A DNA stretch of 64,000 nucleotides from a virus: positions 4,312 through 68,311 of IMG/VR virus record IMGVR_UViG_3300030090_003481; one strand, written 5' to 3'. The translations under genes and the position numbers were made by a program. Positions 33,906 to 44,803 of the stretch are shown here, one piece after another. The notes below the pieces were generated by a model. The model was not told the origin of the DNA. It made no database searches and was given only the letters and a program-made list of their open reading frames with translations. How positions within the stretch are numbered: the stretch's first letter is position 1; each line of letters opens with the position of its first letter.

Positions 33906-36900
33906 ATGGCTGAAGAAGAAAAAGAACAATCGGCATCTTTAAAAAGCTCGTTAACTAGTTCTCCAGGTAAAGGGTTAAATACAGACACTAGTCCTGAAGC
34001 ACAACCTGAACGTAGTTATAGATTTGCTCTTAATGCAATGAATGAATCTCAAGAAGGAGATCAAGGGTTTCTAATTAACGAACAAGGTAATTATGAATGT
34101 GGTAGTTTAAATACTAGTGATTGGCTAGTAATAGGACATGTATATACTACTGAAGATACTGCTATTGTATTTCTAGCTCCTAGAGGTGCTGGTGATATTG
34201 GTATGGGTAAGATAGTAGAAATTACTGATTCTTGTAAGTCTACTACTATCATGACATCAGACTGCTTAAATTTTAGTGCAGAGTATCCAGTTCAAGCTGT
34301 TTATAGAATAAGACGTGGTTGTGAAAGACATATTTATTTTACTGATAATAATAATACAGTTAGAGTTTTAAATCTTGATTCATTAAGAGATTACTTAAAA
34401 GAAGGATTAGAAGATTTTATAATAGACAATCCTGATTCTTATCAAGAATCTCCTAGTATATGGGATTGTGAAAAAATGGGAATGTTTCCTAACATGACAA
34501 TTCCTGATATATTTATAGAATCTATAATAGATGGAGGGGGTACTTTAAAAGTAGGAGCATATCAATTTGCTGTAGCTTATCAAGATGAAGATTTAAATTC
34601 TACTAACTTTTTTGATATTTCAAATCCTATTCCTATTACAAAAGATCCTATTGGTAGCCCATTAAATGAAGCAGATGCTTTTGATATACAAGGATCAGAA
34701 CCTGGGGAGACTACTGAAAAAACGATAAACTTAAGGTTTGATAATGTAGATACTTCGTTTACATTTCTTAGATTAGTTTGTTTACCAAGTACAAGTGGTA
34801 CAGGTAATATAGATGGAGATGTATGGGAAATAGCTAATATACCAATTTCATCAGAAACAGTTGAATTTGCTTTTTCAGGATGGGATGAAACAGCTACACC
34901 TAAGCTAGGATTAGATGATTTATTAATACCTAGTTTAGTATTTGAAAGAGCTAAAACTTTAGAACAAATAGATAATAGATTAGTTCTTGGTAATATAGGA
35001 AATTCTGTAACTAACTGGTCTAAATTTCAACAAGCGGCTAATGATATAGCTATTAAGTATTATACAACTCCTTTGTATGCATATTCTACTCATCATGGTG
35101 GACCTACATCTTATAGATACTATTCAGACTATAGAACATTTATGAGAGATGAAGTATATGCTTTAGGAATAGTTTGGATATTTAGAAACGGACAAGAGTC
35201 GCCTGTATTCCATATACCAGGTAGAAAAGCTAATAGAGATCCGTTTGGAACTCCTTATGCTTTTAATGGTATACCAGGAGCTGATCCTAATAATCCAGAG
35301 TCTGTTGATCATAGTTCAGCAGCTAGAGCTCATTATAATGGAATGATTAGAGCAGAACATAATAGAAGACCTATTGAAAATGGATTTAGTAATAGCGATC
35401 CTGATAAAGGTGGGTGGGATACTGATCCTGTTGCTACTAGTTTAGGTGATAAAAGTGTGTCTGATGGTGATACTAATCATATAAACGCTATGTCACGTGA
35501 TTGTAATACTGAACATTTAGTAGGCTATTCTTCTGCTCAAGACGGTAATGTAGCTAGAACTCAAAGATGGAATGTTTGGAATACAGCAATAAGAGATAAA
35601 TATTATTGGTTAGATGAAGATGGTAACAGATCTACTAGATCTGAAGATTCTACGACTCTTATTACTGAAGGTCATATGGGATATTACGAATGTAGAGATA
35701 AAGCATATCCTGATAAAAAAGATTGTTCTGGTGCTAGAGTATTTCCAGACGGTAATATAAGACACCATAGAATGCCTGATACTACACTAGAGCCACATTA
35801 TTATGGAGATCCTTATAGAAGAGTTAGAGATAATTCTGGTACTGCACAATATTGTACAAATACAAATCCTTATTGTATAAACGATACTTGGGTAGATCCT
35901 TCTACAAAATATTTTCTTACAGGTAATAATGATTATGGAGCTGGATGGGGAATGGGTGATGGCGCAGGACCAGCAGAACCAGCAAATGATGATTCTTATT
36001 TACTAGAAAGAATTATAAGTTTAGGAATAAAAGCTTTAAATGTTAATATACCTGCAGGTTTTGAAGATAGATTACAAGGTTTTAAAATAGTTAGAGGTAT
36101 TAGAACTGATCAAGATAGATCTGTTTTAGATAAAGGTATAACTATGTATAATAACTGGGGTAGTATTGCAGGTCGTTGTGAACCAGAAACAGGTGTAGGC
36201 AATGCTGGAGCTTATGTAAATGGTTGGCAACCTGCTGTATCATCTGCAAGTAGTTGGGAACAGTGTGGTGGGTTAACAAAAGGATTTAGACATGGAGAAA
36301 ACTCAAGCGGTTGGGGTAATAAAAACGATTGGCGTCAATGTGTTAATGATGAAGTAACTACTTTATTAAGGCCTTATGGTAATTATCCTGAGAATTGTAA
36401 TAGTAATGTTGCAAATAATAGATGTATGCCTTGGTGGGCTGAAAATGATTGTGGTCCTGATCATAGTTGTATAGAAGGAACAGGTAGTAACGGAGGTTGT
36501 GGTTATGTAGAGCATAAACCTTTTGTAGGTTATCCTCATGCAAATATGCCTTGTTCTAGAGTAACTACTTCTGGTAGTGGCTGGGGAAGACATACTCAAA
36601 TATTTAGTGGTGGTTTATTTAATATAGCTTATCATGGTCCTTTAGGTAAATTTAGTACTTCTAATATAAATGCAGAATATGTAAAATATGAAAGAATACT
36701 TGTAGGTAGAGTTAATGTTACAAGACATAATTCTCATGAAGGTTGTGACGATTGTGGTTACAGACCAGCTAGTTGGACTTTTCAATACTGTGATTTTAGT
36801 ATGAGTTTTATACCTACACATGATCAAGGAAGATTATTTAGAGGGGGAGCTTATGATGGAGGTGATGATCAAGGAGGTAGTTATGATAGTTATGTTGGTC

Positions 36901-39479
36901 ATGAATATTATGACAAACCTTTAGTTAATAGACGTATTGTTGCACAAGCTTATGCAGCAGCTAAAGGAGGATCTGTTAAAGCTACTTTTAGTAGCGATGA
37001 TTTTAAAAATGGTTATTTCCAACAAGAGTGTTACGTATATGAAATAATGAATAGTATTTATGACTATGATCATTATGAAGATATGGAAAGTGCAGGAGAT
37101 AGAAATGGTATGATGAAAGTAGGAGTTCCTTATCCGTATCACAGATCTTATAGTAATGGTTGTAGTAGAGATCAAGATGTCCCTCGAAATAGATTTATGC
37201 AACCTCCTGCAGATAATAGCTGTTATCAACTAGATGATTCAAATAGCGGTATGGATCATTCAAAAGGTTATAGTGGTAAGGGTAAAGTACAAGCTAGTGC
37301 TTATTATGTTTCTCTTAAACAAAATGCTCCTAATGCATTTGGTAATTTATCAAATATTGATTATGTACAAACAGGTAATAAAATAAATAGATTAGGAAAA
37401 GATTATCCTGGTGTTGGATTAGTAGATGATCCTACTGATAATGGTTTTATTATGTTTGGAGGGGATGCTTTTATATCTAAATTCGCATTTAGAAAAACTA
37501 ACCATAATGTACTATGTTATAATTGTGATGGTGGAATTACAGGAGGAGAATTCTCTAGATTTGGAGGTATGTTCCATAATAGTATTGTACATTACTATGT
37601 AGAGTCATATATAAATTGTGAATATAGGCATAGTCAATGTACAGCATCACCTGGTACATCTACATCTTTATCTGGTTTAAGCACAAATGATTATGATTCT
37701 CATTATCCTTATTGTACACTAGGAAATATTAATGATGGTTTTGGTTTACATGGTGGAGGGTTTTTAGATTCAGAAGATAAATACGGAATATCTGACGGTA
37801 CAAAAAGTACAGAAAAAATACCTGGCAATAAAATACATATCAATAAATATAATTTAAATTATGATTTTATAAAATCTAATACAGAAAAAAGATATAGAGG
37901 ATTACCTATGACTTATGATTACTGTAGCGGATGTTATGAAAACTATCCAACAAGAATTGTTTATTCACAACAATCATTTAAAGAAGAAGTATCAGATAAC
38001 TATAGAGTATTTTTTGCTGAAAATTATTCTGATATACCTGGTCATACAGGAGATATTACAAATCTATTTACTATAGGTAATACAATATACGCACACTGTT
38101 CTGAATCTTTATGGAGATTATTTAAATCAAGACAAGAAGTAAAAACAGATAATGTTAGTCTTAGAATAGGTACAGGCGCTTTCTTAGCAGAACCACCACA
38201 ACAAATGACTGAAGCAGAGTTTGGTTATCTAGGATCACAATCTCAGTGGGCTACAATAGTAACTGAAAATGGTACATTCTTTGTTGATTCTAGGCAAGGA
38301 AGAGTATATTTATTACAAGGAGATAAACCTGTAGATTTATCTAATGTTAGTATGAGAAATTTCTTTGAGAATAATCTAACTTTAGAAATTAATGAACAGT
38401 ATGAAAGATTAACGGGTGATAAATTTCCTTTAGGTGATCATCCACATCACCCTGAAGGATCAGGATTTATAGCTGCATATGATTCTAGGCACACTAGATA
38501 TATACTAACTAAAAGAAGTTATGTATGTTTAGATGAAGATGCTTTATTAAATGGTTATAGAAAAGTAGAAGGTACTCGTGATTTTGATCCTGATAAACCA
38601 TACTTATGGTTAAAACAATACGGTACATCAGATAGTGGTTGGAAAAGATGGGTATACAAAGCAAACAAAACAGCTAGTATGCAGTTTGTAAATAATAGTC
38701 CAGCGTTTTTTAGAGACACAAGTTATACAGTAAGTTTTAATTTTAGTTTAGGAGCATGGGCATCATTTCATAGTTACAAGCCTAATGCATATGTAATATT
38801 TAAAAACTCTTTCTTTAGTAAAGAAAATAGTTGGAATGTTGATAACTCAGATACTTTATATAAACATGGCGTATCTCCTGAAGGAAATAATTATACTTGT
38901 TTTTATTCATCAAATCCATCACCATTTGCTGTAGATTTTATTGTAACTCAAAATGGATTAACAACTTTTGAATATAACAATATACATTGGATAACACATG
39001 CTTCTGTATATAACCCAACTACTAGAACATATACTGATCAAAGATATTTTACATTTGACCATGTATTATTTTATAATAGTTATCAATCTAGTGGCCTTAT
39101 TAATTTAATAAATAAAGATGGTGTTCCAACAGCCTTAACAACAATATCTAATTTTGATTCACTACATGTAGGACAAACTACTATAGCTAGAAAAGAACGT
39201 ACTTTTTCTATGAATGCTTTACGAGATGCTGTTATAGATAGAACACAACCTTTGTTTACAAAAGACTGGAATGATAATAATTATCAATTTGCTCATAACC
39301 AAGGTTATTTAGATGCTATTAACTCAAATGCAGTTGGTGTTAAGCCTTGGTTCCAAGCTGAGAGATTTAGAGATAAATACTTGGGAATTAGGTTAATTTT
39401 TAGTAACTTTGTAGGTACAGATAATTGTAAACTGATCTTTAATTATTTGTATACACAACAAACATTTACAGCTAGGTAA
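33906..39479 (+). CDS. Tail muzzle/tail-tubular protein (crAss-like, P22 gp10-like)
   Basis: An 1857-aa protein following the ring proteins. It starts with an acidic arm, then SPGKGLNTDTSPE (19-31) and SYRFALNA, the opening typical of crAss-like muzzle proteins, which form the distal tail tube and are beta-propeller-rich. Internal NNNTVRVLNL and, near residue 1460, ENGTFFVDSRQGRVYLLQ are propeller-blade-like. The central 1000 residues are unusually rich in Tyr, Asp, Gly, His and Cys, with low helix content, and are longer than I recall for the family; they may form a receptor-contact insertion. It shares its last base with the next start. Some members of this group carry spikes, so a receptor role is possible. 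Confidence 0.68.
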   Translation: MAEEEKEQSASLKSSLTSSPGKGLNTDTSPEAQPERSYRFALNAMNESQEGDQGFLINEQGNYECGSLNTSDWLVIGHVYTTEDTAIVFLAPRGAGDIGMGKIVEITDSCKSTTIMTSDCLNFSAEYPVQAVYRIRRGCERHIYFTDNNNTVRVLNLDSLRDYLKEGLEDFIIDNPDSYQESPSIWDCEKMGMFPNMTIPDIFIESIIDGGGTLKVGAYQFAVAYQDEDLNSTNFFDISNPIPITKDPIGSPLNEADAFDIQGSEPGETTEKTINLRFDNVDTSFTFLRLVCLPSTSGTGNIDGDVWEIANIPISSETVEFAFSGWDETATPKLGLDDLLIPSLVFERAKTLEQIDNRLVLGNIGNSVTNWSKFQQAANDIAIKYYTTPLYAYSTHHGGPTSYRYYSDYRTFMRDEVYALGIVWIFRNGQESPVFHIPGRKANRDPFGTPYAFNGIPGADPNNPESVDHSSAARAHYNGMIRAEHNRRPIENGFSNSDPDKGGWDTDPVATSLGDKSVSDGDTNHINAMSRDCNTEHLVGYSSAQDGNVARTQRWNVWNTAIRDKYYWLDEDGNRSTRSEDSTTLITEGHMGYYECRDKAYPDKKDCSGARVFPDGNIRHHRMPDTTLEPHYYGDPYRRVRDNSGTAQYCTNTNPYCINDTWVDPSTKYFLTGNNDYGAGWGMGDGAGPAEPANDDSYLLERIISLGIKALNVNIPAGFEDRLQGFKIVRGIRTDQDRSVLDKGITMYNNWGSIAGRCEPETGVGNAGAYVNGWQPAVSSASSWEQCGGLTKGFRHGENSSGWGNKNDWRQCVNDEVTTLLRPYGNYPENCNSNVANNRCMPWWAENDCGPDHSCIEGTGSNGGCGYVEHKPFVGYPHANMPCSRVTTSGSGWGRHTQIFSGGLFNIAYHGPLGKFSTSNINAEYVKYERILVGRVNVTRHNSHEGCDDCGYRPASWTFQYCDFSMSFIPTHDQGRLFRGGAYDGGDDQGGSYDSYVGHEYYDKPLVNRRIVAQAYAAAKGGSVKATFSSDDFKNGYFQQECYVYEIMNSIYDYDHYEDMESAGDRNGMMKVGVPYPYHRSYSNGCSRDQDVPRNRFMQPPADNSCYQLDDSNSGMDHSKGYSGKGKVQASAYYVSLKQNAPNAFGNLSNIDYVQTGNKINRLGKDYPGVGLVDDPTDNGFIMFGGDAFISKFAFRKTNHNVLCYNCDGGITGGEFSRFGGMFHNSIVHYYVESYINCEYRHSQCTASPGTSTSLSGLSTNDYDSHYPYCTLGNINDGFGLHGGGFLDSEDKYGISDGTKSTEKIPGNKIHINKYNLNYDFIKSNTEKRYRGLPMTYDYCSGCYENYPTRIVYSQQSFKEEVSDNYRVFFAENYSDIPGHTGDITNLFTIGNTIYAHCSESLWRLFKSRQEVKTDNVSLRIGTGAFLAEPPQQMTEAEFGYLGSQSQWATIVTENGTFFVDSRQGRVYLLQGDKPVDLSNVSMRNFFENNLTLEINEQYERLTGDKFPLGDHPHHPEGSGFIAAYDSRHTRYILTKRSYVCLDEDALLNGYRKVEGTRDFDPDKPYLWLKQYGTSDSGWKRWVYKANKTASMQFVNNSPAFFRDTSYTVSFNFSLGAWASFHSYKPNAYVIFKNSFFSKENSWNVDNSDTLYKHGVSPEGNNYTCFYSSNPSPFAVDFIVTQNGLTTFEYNNIHWITHASVYNPTTRTYTDQRYFTFDHVLFYNSYQSSGLINLINKDGVPTALTTISNFDSLHVGQTTIARKERTFSMNALRDAVIDRTQPLFTKDWNDNNYQFAHNQGYLDAINSNAVGVKPWFQAERFRDKYLGIRLIFSNFVGTDNCKLIFNYLYTQQTFTAR

Positions 39480-42247
39480 TGAAATATAGAAATAAATATC
39501 AAGCACAAGGAAGTGTAGGAGCATCATTCGGAAGAAACAATGCGCCACCTCCACCACCAGGCAAACCAAGATTAATGGATCATGTTATTGATGTTGGGGA
39601 GTTTGCTTTAAATCAAGTGTTAACTCCTTTTGAAACAATAACAGGAACTAACTTTTATGACCCTAAGTTTGAAAGTGATTTTATGCAAAATACTAGTGAT
39701 ATAAGTTCAGCTATTATAGGAGCTGGTACAGATATAGCTGGTACTATGGTAGCAGGCCCTTTATATCATGCAGGTAAATTTGGACTAACTAAAGGTAGTC
39801 AAGCTTTAGGATTAAAAGATAATACACATTCAGATCATAATGCATGGGCTGAAAAGACAGCTTCTACTATTGGTTTTGTAGGAGATGCTGCAGGTGTTTT
39901 AGCTGGAGGAGTTGCTGAGCACGGTGGTAAAATTAAAAAACACCAAACTACAGGATCTGTATTTAATACTAATTTAGGTCTTGGTGGTTATGATTTAAAT
40001 AATTTAGGTATAGGTATGAATATGTTTAATAATAATGCAGGTTCATTACAATTTCCTGAATTAGCTGGAAACTATCAAAATATGATGAGTACTGATTTAT
40101 CAGCTTCTACTTTTCAACCTAGTAATATGGGCTTTAATGTTACTCCAAGTAATTTTGGGGATCCAGGTACATGGGGTCAAAATACAGTACCAACTGAATT
40201 TGGAGGAGGAACATATTCTACAACAAGTAATTACTGGAGACCATTTACAACTGAGAAAGGTAATCTATATAGAGGTCTAGAAGGAGGTCAACATCTTACT
40301 AATAAAGATATAACTTTATTAACTCCAGACTCTAATGTTACTCAATTTGATCCAAATCTAAATTCATATGTAGATGCAGCAGGAAATCCAACAGAATATT
40401 CTGCGTCATTCACACCGAATAACTACAATATGTTTAATAGATTTAGTGATAAATTTATAAAACCATTTGCTAATCAAACTGCAGTAGGAGCTCAACAATA
40501 TGGTGATGCAATGGGAAGTAATTTTAAAACTTTATTTGGAAAAGGTCAGGGTAATCTAACAACAAGAATAGGTAATCTAGATGCTAAAAGTTTAGGACAA
40601 ACAGTAGGATTAGCATCTGCAGCTGCAGGTATATATAATACTTGGAAGCCAGGCGCAAGAACTCAATCTCAACTAGTAGGTGATGCAGAAGCAGCATTAG
40701 AAGCTAGTAATCAACAAAAGCTTCTTGATGAAGGATGGATGGGTGGTGGTAATACAGGGTTCTTTAGAGCAGCAGAAAGAGGAGGTAATATCGGTGAATG
40801 TAAAGAATGTAATAAGATGAGAAAACATATGATGAAATACTACAAAGGAGGCTCTGTCAAACCTCAAAAAATGGAGATGGGGACCAATCCTGATATAATG
40901 TCTTACTTAAGTAATTTAAAAGTAGGTGATAAATTTAGTAACTTATTAAATACTGCTACAGATAAATTTGGGGAACTAAAAAGTTATTTTAATCCTAGCG
41001 ATGAAATGCCTTATGGTTTAAAGAATGTTACTTATAGAGGTAATAAATTTACTAGAAACCAAAATATGGATGAGTTTGCAAGACTTGGTAAAAACACAGT
41101 AGTAGGACAAGATAGAACATATGATGATTCAGCTAGACAAAATAATGCAGGAATAGGTTATGATAAAAAAGGTATACTTTCTAACTTAGGGCCTAACCAT
41201 AGTAAATATAAAATGATGCAACAGCATTTAATGGCTGAGCGTGGCGGTAATATTCCTAAAGCACAATATGGTACTAGTAGTTTTATGAGCGCACAACCAA
41301 GATTTAGCACTCAGTATAATCTTCTAGGAGAAAATAAAGGGTTAACTACTTTAGGTTTTGGCGCAGATTTAAGAAATTGTTGGGGAGGTACTTGTAGAGA
41401 TATAGGCGGAGGACAATTTCTTCCAGGCTTCTTTGGTAACTTTACTCCTTATAAAGGTATGGTTCAATCTAATTTTTATAATCCTACTACAGGTGAACGA
41501 GATAGTGAAATGGTTGAAAAATTGAATATGAAAGGTAATATAGGAGCTAGAGGAAGACTTAATTTAGATTTATATTCATTAGGATCACCTTCAGGTGTAT
41601 TTGCAGAAGGGTTTGGTGGTATTAATATGGATTCAGATTTTAATAAATTTTATGGAGGTAAAGCTGGGTTACAATTTAAATCTACAAGACCTCAAAAATT
41701 ACCTACTTTCGGTAATTATAGAGCAAAATCACATGCAGACTTTATGCCTCAATGGCAACTAGATTTATATGGTAAATACGCTTCAGATAAAGGTAAATCA
41801 CTTGGCGCAGATTTTAGATATGGTGTATTAGGAGGAGGTATTGAACATAACTTAGATACAAAACAAACTAATATTATGGGAGGTCTAAGATGGAATCTTG
41901 AAAAAGGTGGTGGTGTCAATAACCCAGGATTTAAAGCATTACCTGGTTATGTACAAACTAAGATATTAAGTAATATGGAGATGGGTGGTAATGTAGATCC
42001 TAATTCTTCAGGAGATGTAGAGATAGAAGTAGAAGGTGGAGAGACTATAAAAACTATTGATGGACAAAATAAAGAATTTTTTGGACCATCACATGATCAA
42101 GGAGGTATTATTACAAAAGCTAATGATGGTGATTTCGTATATCCTAAAGGAACTTGGTCAAAAAGGCATATAAAAAGAACTGAAAGACAAGCCGCAATTC
42201 TAGCTAAGTTAGAAGAGGCAGGTATTAACACTGAAGGACTAGTATAA
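39479..42247 (+). CDS. Internal virion (cargo) protein with GGE...GPSHxQGGI C-terminus
   Basis: A 922-aa protein rich in Gly, Asn and Phe. It has a Pro-rich arm (PPPPPGKPR, about 22-30), a Gly/Ala hydrophobic stretch (about 75-145), two ERGGN motifs (433-437 and 587-591) and a C-terminal block VEGGETIKTIDG...FFGPSHDQGGI followed by a basic helix. That C-terminal block is one I recall from internal or ejected proteins of crAss-like and related Bacteroidetes phages. It is coupled (TAATG) to both the muzzle and the following gene. Likely packaged in the head or tail lumen and ejected with the DNA; function beyond that unknown. Confidence 0.55.
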   Translation: MKYRNKYQAQGSVGASFGRNNAPPPPPGKPRLMDHVIDVGEFALNQVLTPFETITGTNFYDPKFESDFMQNTSDISSAIIGAGTDIAGTMVAGPLYHAGKFGLTKGSQALGLKDNTHSDHNAWAEKTASTIGFVGDAAGVLAGGVAEHGGKIKKHQTTGSVFNTNLGLGGYDLNNLGIGMNMFNNNAGSLQFPELAGNYQNMMSTDLSASTFQPSNMGFNVTPSNFGDPGTWGQNTVPTEFGGGTYSTTSNYWRPFTTEKGNLYRGLEGGQHLTNKDITLLTPDSNVTQFDPNLNSYVDAAGNPTEYSASFTPNNYNMFNRFSDKFIKPFANQTAVGAQQYGDAMGSNFKTLFGKGQGNLTTRIGNLDAKSLGQTVGLASAAAGIYNTWKPGARTQSQLVGDAEAALEASNQQKLLDEGWMGGGNTGFFRAAERGGNIGECKECNKMRKHMMKYYKGGSVKPQKMEMGTNPDIMSYLSNLKVGDKFSNLLNTATDKFGELKSYFNPSDEMPYGLKNVTYRGNKFTRNQNMDEFARLGKNTVVGQDRTYDDSARQNNAGIGYDKKGILSNLGPNHSKYKMMQQHLMAERGGNIPKAQYGTSSFMSAQPRFSTQYNLLGENKGLTTLGFGADLRNCWGGTCRDIGGGQFLPGFFGNFTPYKGMVQSNFYNPTTGERDSEMVEKLNMKGNIGARGRLNLDLYSLGSPSGVFAEGFGGINMDSDFNKFYGGKAGLQFKSTRPQKLPTFGNYRAKSHADFMPQWQLDLYGKYASDKGKSLGADFRYGVLGGGIEHNLDTKQTNIMGGLRWNLEKGGGVNNPGFKALPGYVQTKILSNMEMGGNVDPNSSGDVEIEVEGGETIKTIDGQNKEFFGPSHDQGGIITKANDGDFVYPKGTWSKRHIKRTERQAAILAKLEEAGINTEGLV

Positions 42248-44793
42248 TGAAGAAAAAAAATAACATACCACTTACTGAAGAAGAGATTAACTCTTTAATG
42301 AAAGAACTCAAAAATATTGAGATCGAAGATATGGCAGATCGTGCTAAAATAATAGAGCGATCTGAGAAATTAGAAATGCAAGATAAAGCTGATTTAACTG
42401 CATTAATGGAGAGAGGAGGTAAAGTTAGTCACAAAAAAGGAGGAGGGTTTACCTATAAGATGGGTGGTAAGGTTAAGACTATGTCTGAGTACATGAAAGA
42501 TTTAATGGGAGGTAGAGAGTTTCTTGAAAACAATTTCCAAGGAGGAGGTTCAGTGCGAGACATTATGCTAATGAATGCGCAAATGACTAATATGCAACAA
42601 CCACCTATGATGCAGACTAGAGGAAATGTTGAGGATGATGGTTTTGAAACTAAACCTAAACAGAAAGATTATAAAGATGAAAGAGGTAGGTGGAAGCCAG
42701 AAGGATTTATGGATTATAATAATGCATTAATGGATTGGAATGCTATATATCATCCAGAAAGAAATAATCCAGATAATATAACAATTACAACTGAGCCTTC
42801 AGAAGGAAGTCGGACTGCTGAAATGATAAAAAGTATAGATGAAAAGTCAGTTACTAATCCACCTGTAGTTACATATACAGACGATGCTACAATAAATAAT
42901 GTAGAGACACAAAATGATTTTTCATTTGAAGATCTTATGAGAACTCCTACAATACCTATGGAAGGAGCGCCTAATACGCCTCCTCCTCGTACAGGTCCTC
43001 CATATACAGCTGATAATCCTAATCCTAACCCTAACTCTGGTGCAGAAATAGACGATGATTATGTTGTAACTTTAGATGATGTAGATCCTAATGCAACTAA
43101 TGTAACAGATCCTAATGCAATAGATTATAACAACTTAGGAGAAATAGATTATACTGTAGACCCTGATACAGGTGAGCCTTTAACAGACCCAAGAGATCCT
43201 AGAAGAGATCCATTGACTGCAGAAATACTAGATACATCTGAATTAAATCAACCAGTAGAGTCAACTGTATCTACTAATCCTTTACCTACATATAAAGAAT
43301 CTGTGCTACAAGAGCATGCAGATATGTATGGAGTAAAGCCAGAGGATATGGAGTGGTATGATAATAAACAACAATGGTTTCCTAAAGATGGTGCTGAAAG
43401 TATTTATGGAGATACTTGGATTAAAGATGTAGAAGGTGATGATCCTGAAGGACCAGTAGGTGCATGGGCAGATGATGCTAGAAATTATGAATTTGATGCA
43501 GAAGGTAATCCAATAAGAGAAGTACCTGCTAATAAGACTATGGATAGGCTAAGAGGTGAGTATGAAAATTTAGGCCGTACACCTTCATATGAAGAATATG
43601 ATCTTGCATGGCAAATGGAAAACCCAAACGCACCAGATAACCAACGGCCTAGTTTTGAAGATTATCAAGCATTGTTTGGTACTCCAGATCCTTCTCAATT
43701 ACCTATAGATGATCCTTTACATCCTGACTATTTAAAAAATAAATACCCTACAGTAGAAGGAGGTCCACCAAATGTAGGAGAGATTGATAGGAATAATAAT
43801 GGTATGCCTGATTATTTAGAAAGACAAGCAGAAATACCTACACTACCTATTCAAGAAATACCTAGTATTACTGATCCGAATGCATTACAACTTCCAGAAC
43901 TATCAACTGCTGACCCTATAGATGTGACTACTAGTGGAGGAGATTTACAAGAAGAAGCTGCAAAAAGATATGGGTTTACAATGGATGAAGATGAAAATAG
44001 TCCTACATTTGGAGAGTACTTTAAAGGAGATGATCAGTTAATGTGGGATGATAATATGGAAATGTGGGTACCTGGTAGTATGATGAATTTACCACCTGCT
44101 AACAATGTAGCTAAACCTAGACAAACGATTAAAGAGCTGCTTGAAGGAATGAACATTAAAAAGAATTTACCTGATATATTAGGAGGAGCAGGTTCAGCTA
44201 TATCAGGTTTTGGTCCATTAGCGACAACACTTAAAGCTGGAATGGATACAGATGAAATAAATTACTTTGAAGATATAGAAAATGCTGCTATTGCAGATCA
44301 AGAAAAAGCTTTAAATGTATTTGATGATGGAAAAGAAAGTGCAAGAAGAGTAATAGATAGACAAAGAAGACAAGGAATAAATAGGCTAGATGATTATGTA
44401 ATGAGTGCTGGACAAAGAAGAGCAGGTGCACGAGCATTAGATGTAGCAGCTATGGAACAGATGCCTTTATCTGATTTAAGATTTGATACACAAAAATCTC
44501 AACTATATAATCAAATAGCGCAAACAAGATTCCAAGGTGATATAGCAGATGCTACTGGAGCTACAGCAAGAGATGATAAATTAGATCAAAATAGAGATAA
44601 TTATTATAGTAATTTGTCAGAAAATTTAAGTAACTTGGGCACCCAAACACAGAACTTTGCAAAACAGATGGGTCAAAAAAGAACAAATCAATTACAAGAG
44701 TTAGCTTATTTAAACAATATGTCTAGAGGAGAAATGGATCCTTTTATTATTGTAGATGGTCAAATTGTACCAAATCCTAATTATGTAGGGTAA
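42247..44793 (+). CDS. Internal virion protein, acidic, with ERGGK motif
   Basis: An 848-aa protein. Residues 1-60 are a charged helix ending in MERGGKV (E55), followed by Gly/Lys-rich GGGFTYKMGGKV. The middle (about 110-600) is Pro/Asp/Glu-rich and probably disordered, with DPxxxDPRDPRRDP repeats. Residues 640-830 are helical (EKALNVFDDGKESARRVIDRQRRQG) with a Gly/Ala stretch before them. Together with the preceding and following proteins it makes the ejected cargo set. No enzyme motif seen. Confidence 0.5.
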   Translation: MKKKNNIPLTEEEINSLMKELKNIEIEDMADRAKIIERSEKLEMQDKADLTALMERGGKVSHKKGGGFTYKMGGKVKTMSEYMKDLMGGREFLENNFQGGGSVRDIMLMNAQMTNMQQPPMMQTRGNVEDDGFETKPKQKDYKDERGRWKPEGFMDYNNALMDWNAIYHPERNNPDNITITTEPSEGSRTAEMIKSIDEKSVTNPPVVTYTDDATINNVETQNDFSFEDLMRTPTIPMEGAPNTPPPRTGPPYTADNPNPNPNSGAEIDDDYVVTLDDVDPNATNVTDPNAIDYNNLGEIDYTVDPDTGEPLTDPRDPRRDPLTAEILDTSELNQPVESTVSTNPLPTYKESVLQEHADMYGVKPEDMEWYDNKQQWFPKDGAESIYGDTWIKDVEGDDPEGPVGAWADDARNYEFDAEGNPIREVPANKTMDRLRGEYENLGRTPSYEEYDLAWQMENPNAPDNQRPSFEDYQALFGTPDPSQLPIDDPLHPDYLKNKYPTVEGGPPNVGEIDRNNNGMPDYLERQAEIPTLPIQEIPSITDPNALQLPELSTADPIDVTTSGGDLQEEAAKRYGFTMDEDENSPTFGEYFKGDDQLMWDDNMEMWVPGSMMNLPPANNVAKPRQTIKELLEGMNIKKNLPDILGGAGSAISGFGPLATTLKAGMDTDEINYFEDIENAAIADQEKALNVFDDGKESARRVIDRQRRQGINRLDDYVMSAGQRRAGARALDVAAMEQMPLSDLRFDTQKSQLYNQIAQTRFQGDIADATGATARDDKLDQNRDNYYSNLSENLSNLGTQTQNFAKQMGQKRTNQLQELAYLNNMSRGEMDPFIIVDGQIVPNPNYVG

Positions 44794-44803
44794 ATTATAA
44801 ATT

